Below, piece by piece: positions 57,820 through 64,000 of a DNA stretch of 64,000 nt. Below the pieces are notes generated by a model, which was not told where the DNA came from, did not search any database, and saw nothing but the letters and a program-made list of their open reading frames with translations. The translations under genes were made by a program, and so were the position numbers. The stretch comes from Fidelibacterota bacterium (GTDB lineage Bacteria > Fidelibacterota > UBA8477 > JABMPR01), in assembly GCA_016845065.1 (NCBI GenBank), contig JAERTG010000032.1, positions 62,001-126,000 on the forward strand, in the 5' to 3' direction. How positions within the stretch are numbered: position 1 is the first letter of the stretch; the number at the start of each line of letters is the position of its first letter.

Positions 57820-58380
57820 ATGAGATTGGTAGTAGCTATTGTGCTACTCCTTTCTCCATGGCTTTACTCTGACTCAATTCAGAAAACGAGTGAACTCATG
57901 CTGTCACAATATTTTGGCAATGAGGTTAAAACTGTATTTTCTTATTTCGTAATTCCACCAGAGTTAAAGAATCGAGTTGAGCATAATGCAAAGCAACGGT
58001 TTTTTAAAGATAAAATATACTATTGGAAAATCTCAAATAGTGATAGTACGATTGGCTTTGCTCTACTTGACAATGTAATGGGCAAAGCCATGCCTATCAC
58101 CCTGCTAGTAGTATTCGATGCAAATGGTCATACGATAAATACTGATATCATTAAATATCGTGAATCTATTGGTGGCGAGGTATCTAATCCCAGGTGGTTA
58201 AAGCAATTTAATGGGCTAAGTCAGAGAGAGATTATGGATCCCAATATCCGAATTGATGGAATAAGCGGGGCTACGATTTCAGTTAATGCTGTATCAAAGG
58301 GCATTAAGAAGCTTTGCTTACTCTTTCCAGATGTCAAAAAATATTCGATTTCAAAGGAAAGTGAGAACCCTCATGAATAG
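57820..58380 (+). CDS. FMN-binding-domain (RnfG/NosR-type) exported protein
   Basis: Signal peptide MRLVVAIVLLLSPWLYS; flavinylation-like motif DGISGATIS. Confidence 0.78.
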   Translation: MRLVVAIVLLLSPWLYSDSIQKTSELMLSQYFGNEVKTVFSYFVIPPELKNRVEHNAKQRFFKDKIYYWKISNSDSTIGFALLDNVMGKAMPITLLVVFDANGHTINTDIIKYRESIGGEVSNPRWLKQFNGLSQREIMDPNIRIDGISGATISVNAVSKGIKKLCLLFPDVKKYSISKESENPHE

Positions 58381-58882
58381 CCTCCCAAAACTATTTGAGC
58401 TGTCTACCCCCATTAAAAAGGTGCTACTCGCTTTTCTTCTTTTACAACTTTCAGGTGTGCTGTTTGGACTTGGTACCTTATTTGTTACAACTGAGTTATC
58501 TGTAACTGGGACAACGACACATTATCGTGGAGATCCTCCTCCCAAGGATGACTTTGAAATTCAAGATAATTTTGAAAAACCACTTTCAGAATTGCTTCTC
58601 ACTACCCACAACCACCTCCTTGGTTTCTCATTCATATTTGCTTTGCTCGTACCCATCTTTTACTTATCAAGTATCATTTCTGGTCCACTTAAAAACTTTT
58701 TAATGATTGAGCCATTTGTCTCTGTACTGATCACATTCGTATCTATATGGGGACTAAGATTTATTAGTTCACAATTTGTTTTTCTCACAATGCTATTCGG
58801 ATTGCTCACATATGCTACTTACTTTGTGTTGGTGGGAATGATTGGATTTGAGCTGGTTTTCAAAACAGAGGATGATAACTAG
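58373..58882 (+). CDS. Multi-TM membrane protein, unknown
   Basis: ATG 58373 overlaps the previous stop; ~4 TM helices; TTHNHLLGFSF motif. Confidence 0.65.
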   Translation: MNSLPKLFELSTPIKKVLLAFLLLQLSGVLFGLGTLFVTTELSVTGTTTHYRGDPPPKDDFEIQDNFEKPLSELLLTTHNHLLGFSFIFALLVPIFYLSSIISGPLKNFLMIEPFVSVLITFVSIWGLRFISSQFVFLTMLFGLLTYATYFVLVGMIGFELVFKTEDDN

Positions 58883-58900
58883 GTTCAATCATTCAGGTAA

Positions 58901-59368
58901 TCATTTTTTCTTCCAGTACTCACGTAACAGTTCGAATACCCAAGGTGGCTGCTTTGAATCCTGTGGCATAAACTCCCGATAAATGGGTTTGATATCCAGA
59001 ACCGGCGAACCGTCCACAGCATCCAGCCCCTGAACTCTTAGGGTACCGCCATCGACATTTAAAATCTTAGCTGTACTCAAACCAATCGGATTGGGATGAT
59101 ATGAAGAACGCTGGGCTAGCAATCCCATTTTGGGCCAATCTTGATTGTTTCGGGGATGACGGCAATCTGGAATTTTTTGATCAGCCTGATTGCGGTGAAA
59201 AATGAAAACGATCTCCACATGAGAAAAGCTTTCAAGGCCTTTAAACAATTCACTGGAGAGGTCATCCCTGAGACGGATTTCTGATACGACTTCTCCCCAA
59301 TCATCATCCCTTAGATCATCACGATTGTTTGTGACATAGGCAATGGGGGTAAATTCGTATTTTTCCAT
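58901..59368 (-). CDS. trmO: TsaA/TrmO-like tRNA methyltransferase
   Basis: YEFTPIAYVTNN; YHPNPIGLSTAKIL; LDAVDGSPVLDIKPI. Confidence 0.9.
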   Translation of the reverse strand: MEKYEFTPIAYVTNNRDDLRDDDWGEVVSEIRLRDDLSSELFKGLESFSHVEIVFIFHRNQADQKIPDCRHPRNNQDWPKMGLLAQRSSYHPNPIGLSTAKILNVDGGTLRVQGLDAVDGSPVLDIKPIYREFMPQDSKQPPWVFELLREYWKKK

Positions 59369-59377
59369 ATCTCCTAA

Positions 59378-61366
59378 CTATCTCACAAGAAGTAGCTTTG
59401 TAATGGCTGTTCGAGTTTCTGTCTCGAGACGACACATGTAGACACCTGTTGCTACAAGCTTGCCATCCATATCCTCACCATTCCAGGTAACCTGATATCG
59501 TCCACCGGGTTGCGATACATTTAATAATTGAACCACGTCGCGCCCCTGGATATCTACAATGCTCATGCGCACATATGATGGCCCATCCAAAGTGTATGGG
59601 ATGGTAGTTGATGGGTTAAATGGATTGGGATAATTTTGTTCAAGGGAGAATATTTCAGGCGTTTCAGGTCCATCCTCCACCAGACCAACCACATAAGAGG
59701 TTGTTTTCAATATCCAATTATCCGGATCCATAACCAGATTTGTGACTATTTCTCCTGGTGGAATCTGAAAATTGAAGGTCATAAAGTCTTCATTGATCCT
59801 TAATACGGTATCTATTACAGAGCCTGTTGTTGTTATGCGAAAATCTACTGGCATATCAAAGGTAAGGCTCGACTGAATGACCTGAACCAGAAGATTATCA
59901 CCTGTTTGAGCCCGATAATTCTGATAGCGTGGATAACTAGGACCGTAGATCCATTGCTGGAAAAAATTATTCAAATCCAAACCTGTAACTTCCTCACACA
60001 CCATCTGAAACTGTTCTGTTGTTGCAGTACCATATTTTAGTTCGGGGTCATTTGCATAGGTTTGGAGTATTTCAAAAAAGGTTTCATCTCCAACCATATG
60101 GCGCAGCATGTGTAAAACCCAAGCCCCCTTGTTATAAGATAGCCACCAGTCAAATATGTTGTCATCCTCAGTATCTTCCACATAAATGGTACCGCTTTGT
60201 CGATCCAATCTTTTCGCGTCATCCATTTTCTGATGATAGGCAGCTATACCATATCTGTGCTCCCACCATAGTGCTTCTGCGTAGCGGGCGAAACCTTCAT
60301 TAAGCCATATATGATGATAGCTATGGCAAGTGATCATATCTCCATACCACATATGGCACAGCTCATGAGCAACCCTTCTTTCAGTTGGATCTCCCATTGA
60401 GGTCAGGGTCTGGTGCTCCATCCCATAACTTTCCCCCCACTCTGCATGGCCATATTTTTCATCCATAAAGGGATAAGGACCAAACTGATCCGCATAGAGC
60501 GTGATCATATCTGGAACTAGACGATAGTTGTCGGTCATATATGATGGCTCCGGATTATCAGGATGACTATAGGTGTAAAACATTATGGGGAGTGTATCAT
60601 TATTGGCATCTATATACTCATCACCCCATACATAAAATTCATAAATAGACAAGGATACGAGATAGGTTGCAATCGGGTGTCCAACATGCCAGTGCCAGGT
60701 CTTGGTTCCATCTCCATTATTGATTTCCGATATGAGACGACCATTGGATGCGACTGTCATATGATCTGCAATGGTCACAACCATATCCAGGGAGTCAGGT
60801 TTGTCTCTGGGAAAATCCACAGATGGCCACCAATCCCTTGCATCATAGGGTTGAGAGTTTGTCCAGATTGCACGCTGTCCAAATTCATAATCCCAGTTGA
60901 ATCCCTGGTTGTCCTGATTCTCAGCTGGTCCACATTCTGAGAAAATATCCAGAGTGATTTGCTGACCAAGCACAAGGCTGTCAGGTGCTGAAATGCTGAG
61001 CAGCTCATCGTTATGTGAATAGGAAACAGTATCGCCATCCATAATGACGGTATTCACTGTGATATCGCCCACCCCCAGGTTGCCAGTGGAGTAATCCAGT
61101 TCAATGGTGTCAAGGGTGGTGTCCAGCACTTCAAACCTGACAATAAATTCCTTTGACATGGATGACGTCGCGATATCCATGTCAAAGTTTAATCCATAAT
61201 GCAGGATGTCCAATTTCTGCTGTTCAGAGGTGGGTTGAATGTCTCGGAACAAGTGATTCGTTTGTGCATGGCCACATGGCTTGTCTTCATCGATAAATGC
61301 ATTTCCACTAAGAGAAATGACAATCCCCCCCAAGAATAGCAGTTGTCTTTTCCAGATAAATTTCAC
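59378..61366 (-). CDS. Secreted M1-family metallopeptidase with T9SS/FlgD-like C-terminus
   Basis: VAHELCHMWYGD (HExxH); GESYGMEHQTL; QNYPNPFNPSTTIPY…GVYMCRLE. Confidence 0.93.
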   Translation of the reverse strand: MKFIWKRQLLFLGGIVISLSGNAFIDEDKPCGHAQTNHLFRDIQPTSEQQKLDILHYGLNFDMDIATSSMSKEFIVRFEVLDTTLDTIELDYSTGNLGVGDITVNTVIMDGDTVSYSHNDELLSISAPDSLVLGQQITLDIFSECGPAENQDNQGFNWDYEFGQRAIWTNSQPYDARDWWPSVDFPRDKPDSLDMVVTIADHMTVASNGRLISEINNGDGTKTWHWHVGHPIATYLVSLSIYEFYVWGDEYIDANNDTLPIMFYTYSHPDNPEPSYMTDNYRLVPDMITLYADQFGPYPFMDEKYGHAEWGESYGMEHQTLTSMGDPTERRVAHELCHMWYGDMITCHSYHHIWLNEGFARYAEALWWEHRYGIAAYHQKMDDAKRLDRQSGTIYVEDTEDDNIFDWWLSYNKGAWVLHMLRHMVGDETFFEILQTYANDPELKYGTATTEQFQMVCEEVTGLDLNNFFQQWIYGPSYPRYQNYRAQTGDNLLVQVIQSSLTFDMPVDFRITTTGSVIDTVLRINEDFMTFNFQIPPGEIVTNLVMDPDNWILKTTSYVVGLVEDGPETPEIFSLEQNYPNPFNPSTTIPYTLDGPSYVRMSIVDIQGRDVVQLLNVSQPGGRYQVTWNGEDMDGKLVATGVYMCRLETETRTAITKLLLVR

Positions 61367-61368
61367 GT

Positions 61369-62079
61369 CTATATCTCCCCTTTTAAATAAGCCTGCCGTT
61401 TCACTTCAGGAAATTTTTCGATGGCATACCTCAGCATGGTTCTCGGCATGTTTTTATAATGTTTTTGCAGGAATGATTCTTCTGTGGGTTGACTTCGATT
61501 GCCCACCTCTCTCAGCATCCACCCAACAGCCTTATGGATGAGGTCTTCATCATCATGGAGAAGCATCTCAGAGAGTTTAAGGGTATCTTGAAAATCATAT
61601 TGTCGAATAAAATAGTAGGTGGCGATTATAGCGATTCTACGCTCCCAGAGATCATCAGACCTGGCTAGCACCTCAAGATGTGACCTATCTTTATCAAATA
61701 GATTGTGCCCAACTATTTGAAGGGCTGAGCTATCCACAAGATCCCAATTATTGATATAGGCGACATTGTCGAGATAATGCTTATATATCTGAAGTTTATC
61801 TGCTGAGGTCGCTCGGTTATATAGATTTACTAACAGGAATAAGGCTGTGAGACGAGTTTCGTGATACTTGGAATGAAGCAATTCAAGTGCATCCTGCAGT
61901 GTCGCTTGTTTATATTTTTTCGCCATGGCCCTTAGGCGGGGGACTCGAATACCTAGAAAGATATCGCCTTCGCCATATTCCCCCTTCCCTGTTTTGAAAA
62001 AACGCTGGGAATGGCTGGCCCTTTCCGAATCACCCATTTCCAGTAATTCTCTGAGTATTTGATCTGAAAGGTTAGACAT
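61369..62079 (-). CDS. AlkD-like DNA alkylation repair protein
   Basis: VRVPRLRAMAKKY-type region (IRVPRLRAMAKKYKQ); NNWDLVDSSALQIVG; KAVGWMLREVGNR. Confidence 0.92.
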   Translation of the reverse strand: MSNLSDQILRELLEMGDSERASHSQRFFKTGKGEYGEGDIFLGIRVPRLRAMAKKYKQATLQDALELLHSKYHETRLTALFLLVNLYNRATSADKLQIYKHYLDNVAYINNWDLVDSSALQIVGHNLFDKDRSHLEVLARSDDLWERRIAIIATYYFIRQYDFQDTLKLSEMLLHDDEDLIHKAVGWMLREVGNRSQPTEESFLQKHYKNMPRTMLRYAIEKFPEVKRQAYLKGEI

Positions 62080-62096
62080 TGATGATGATCCTACCC

Positions 62097-62762
62097 TTAT
62101 ATACTTGGCCAGTTTTGCTGCTTGGCAACCTTCGATAATCCTCTTGTAGGGTTCACAACAACAGGATTACTCACATGTCCCAAAAGCGGAATATCATTCT
62201 CTGAATTCCCATAGGCATATGATTGAGTGAAATCGATGCCGTGGTCTCTCGCCAAATCATTTGCCAGAGCTACTTTCGCCTCTCCAACACACACTTGTCC
62301 TTTTGGTTTTCCCGTAAGTATTCCATGCTCATCTACCTCGAGGTGAGTACACAGCAAATGGTCTATACTTAGAGCTTCCATCACCGGTTTGAGATAGTAA
62401 TCGATTGATCCTGTTACCAGTACTGTTTGATGCCCCTGTTCCTGATGCCACCGCAATTTCTTGGTTACTTCCACAGATAAATTAGGAGCGAGATGCTCAT
62501 CATAAAATGGTTGGGCCGAGTCTATAAATGGTTGAAACTCACGACCCTTGTAAAAGCTTAGAAATGCCCGTGCCATGTATTGTTCGTCAACAAGCCCAAG
62601 CTTTTTGAGGAGTACACCAAGCAGCAATTTCAATATAAATGTTTTTGAAAGGTATCCCTGTTCCTTGAGAACTTTGAATCCGATGGTAGCACTATCGACC
62701 GCTAACAGGGTTTCATCGAAATCAAAAAAGGCAGCGATAGGTGATGAGGATTCAGACTTCAT
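62097..62762 (-). CDS. HAD-IB family hydrolase
   Basis: AFFDFDETLLAVDS; VTGSIDYYLKPV; YGNSENDIPLL. Confidence 0.92.
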   Translation of the reverse strand: MKSESSSPIAAFFDFDETLLAVDSATIGFKVLKEQGYLSKTFILKLLLGVLLKKLGLVDEQYMARAFLSFYKGREFQPFIDSAQPFYDEHLAPNLSVEVTKKLRWHQEQGHQTVLVTGSIDYYLKPVMEALSIDHLLCTHLEVDEHGILTGKPKGQVCVGEAKVALANDLARDHGIDFTQSYAYGNSENDIPLLGHVSNPVVVNPTRGLSKVAKQQNWPSI

Positions 62763-62929
62763 AGTGTCTCTTCAGGTTTGGATAATTCCGCTTCAAACAC
62801 TCTACCCACATTAGTGAATGTGTACAATTTTACTTTGGTCACTTTTTTAACAGAATATTTGGTGATAAACAAGGACTTTAGATAGGCAAAATCCATCTTG
62901 ATTAGTTTGTAACATTTACTAACTAATGC

Positions 62930-62958
62930 TTGCGACACTTGTCTAGACATGTTATCAT
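62930..62958 (+). promoter_or_regulatory. Sigma70-type promoter TTGCGA-N17-TATCAT upstream of pta
   Basis: TTGCGA 62930-62935, TATCAT 62953-62958; ATG at 62990. Confidence 0.45.
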
Positions 62959-62989
62959 ATTATCACAAATTGAACATCGAGGTTTTTCT

Positions 62990-63985
62990 ATGAATATTGT
63001 TGATAAATTCATTGCCAGAGCACAGGATAATCCAGCTCGCATCGTTTATCCCGAAGCCACTGATCCGCGCATTCTTCAAGCCGTTGAACGGGTTAATAAA
63101 CAAGGTATTGCCACCCCTATACTGATCGGTAACCCAGAGCAGGTTCAGGAAATAGCCAGGAAACAAAATTGCTCAATTGACGGAATTGAAATCATCGACA
63201 GCAAGTCAGATGCTCGTCTCGAAGATTATGCTCAAGCTTATGCAAACCATCGTGACCTAAGAGAAGCCATTGCAAAAAAACTGGTTCGCAAACCACTCTC
63301 ATTTGGTGGGATGATGGTTAATCAGGGCGCTGCTGATGGCATGGTAGCAGGGGTTGCCACAGCGACTAGTATCGTCATTCAAACCGCAACGCTCACAGTT
63401 GGTTTTCAAGAAGGGCTTTCAACTCCCAGTAGTTTCTTTATCATGATTATTCCTGAGTTTCAAGGAGAGCAGGACAAAATTTTTCTTTTTGCAGACTCGG
63501 CCGTGAACATTCAACCCAATGCTCAGCAATTGGCGGAGATCGCTATTGCGTCTGGAACAAATGCCAGAGCACTCTTGGGCATTGATCCAAAAATCGCCTT
63601 TTTATCCTTTTCTACCAAAGGTTCCGCAGGTCATCCTGATGCCGACAAAGTTATCGAAGCTCTTGGCATTGCCCGTAAAATTGATCCTGAATTTGATATG
63701 GATGGTGAGCTTCAGCTTGATGCCTCCATCATTCCTGGTGTTGCCTCTAAAAAGGTCCGGGAAAGCCCAGTTGCAGGACAAGCCAACGTCTTGGTTTTCC
63801 CCGATCTTGATGCAGGAAACATTGGTTATAAATTGGTCCAGTATTTGGCAAACGCGAAGGCCATCGGTCCAATTCTCCAGGGCTTTGCTAAACCTGTGAA
63901 CGATATGAGCCGTGGTGCCAGTGTCGATGATCTCATTGCTGTCTCCGCCATTACATCAGTCCAGGCTAAGGGACAATCGAAATGA
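62990..63985 (+). CDS. pta: Phosphate acetyltransferase
   Basis: IVYPEATDPRILQAVERV; ADGMVAGVATATS; ADSAVNIQPNAQQLAEIAI; VLVFPDLDAGNIGYKLVQ. Confidence 0.94.
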   Translation: MNIVDKFIARAQDNPARIVYPEATDPRILQAVERVNKQGIATPILIGNPEQVQEIARKQNCSIDGIEIIDSKSDARLEDYAQAYANHRDLREAIAKKLVRKPLSFGGMMVNQGAADGMVAGVATATSIVIQTATLTVGFQEGLSTPSSFFIMIIPEFQGEQDKIFLFADSAVNIQPNAQQLAEIAIASGTNARALLGIDPKIAFLSFSTKGSAGHPDADKVIEALGIARKIDPEFDMDGELQLDASIIPGVASKKVRESPVAGQANVLVFPDLDAGNIGYKLVQYLANAKAIGPILQGFAKPVNDMSRGASVDDLIAVSAITSVQAKGQSK

Positions 63986-64000
63986 AGATCCTGGTTTTCA
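63982..64000 (+). CDS. 5' end of a truncated CDS (MKILVF…), plausibly acetate kinase from context
   Basis: ATG overlaps the pta stop (ATGA); only six codons visible. Confidence 0.4.

Noticed and set aside
62759-62950. 63-aa ORF between the HAD hydrolase and pta
   Set aside because: Overlaps the putative pta promoter on the opposite strand, no family or good RBS; cannot be distinguished from chance.
1-64000. CRISPR arrays, tRNA/rRNA genes, IS elements, prophage
   Set aside because: No regularly spaced repeats, no tRNA T-loop/acceptor patterns, no transposase/integrase or phage structural ORFs noticed; tRNAscan/CRISPR tools were not run.

Overview
This 64-kb window is a gene-dense chromosomal segment from what is probably an FCB-group bacterium. 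The taxonomic guess rests on two FlgD-like/T9SS-type C-termini, one of them 'QNYPNPFNPSTTI'; it is inference only. Most of the window is ordinary housekeeping: RadC, GlmM, PntAA/AB/B transhydrogenase, MsrB-MsrA, RluA, DinB, TrmO, AlkD, Pta and various GNATs. The centrepiece is a same-strand block of about 21 kb (32813-53866). It holds adenine deaminase, two sets of molybdenum hydroxylase subunits, SsnA, YgeY, YgeW, YgfK and an 8-oxoguanine-deaminase-like amidohydrolase, followed by 3-methyladenine glycosylase Tag. It resembles the E. coli ygeW-ygeX-ygeY / ygfK-ssnA-ygfM-xdhD purine-degradation region but differs in four ways. The YgeX slot holds a TrpB/cysteine-synthase-like PLP enzyme plus a threonine-synthase-like protein. 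HyuA is absent. XdhD is split into two genes. A small unassigned membrane protein is inserted before ygfK. Other leads are: (i) a RadC paralogue that lost the HxHP metal-binding motif and gained a lipoprotein signal, next to a dihaem cytochrome c lipoprotein; (ii) a porin / FMN-binding protein / membrane protein operon with a Fur-box-like palindrome inside its promoter spacer; (iii) a 21-bp-phased direct repeat between a LytS/LytTR two-component operon and divergent secreted proteins. I saw no tRNA, rRNA, CRISPR array, IS element or prophage. All calls are from reading sequence and recalled family motifs; no searches were run.
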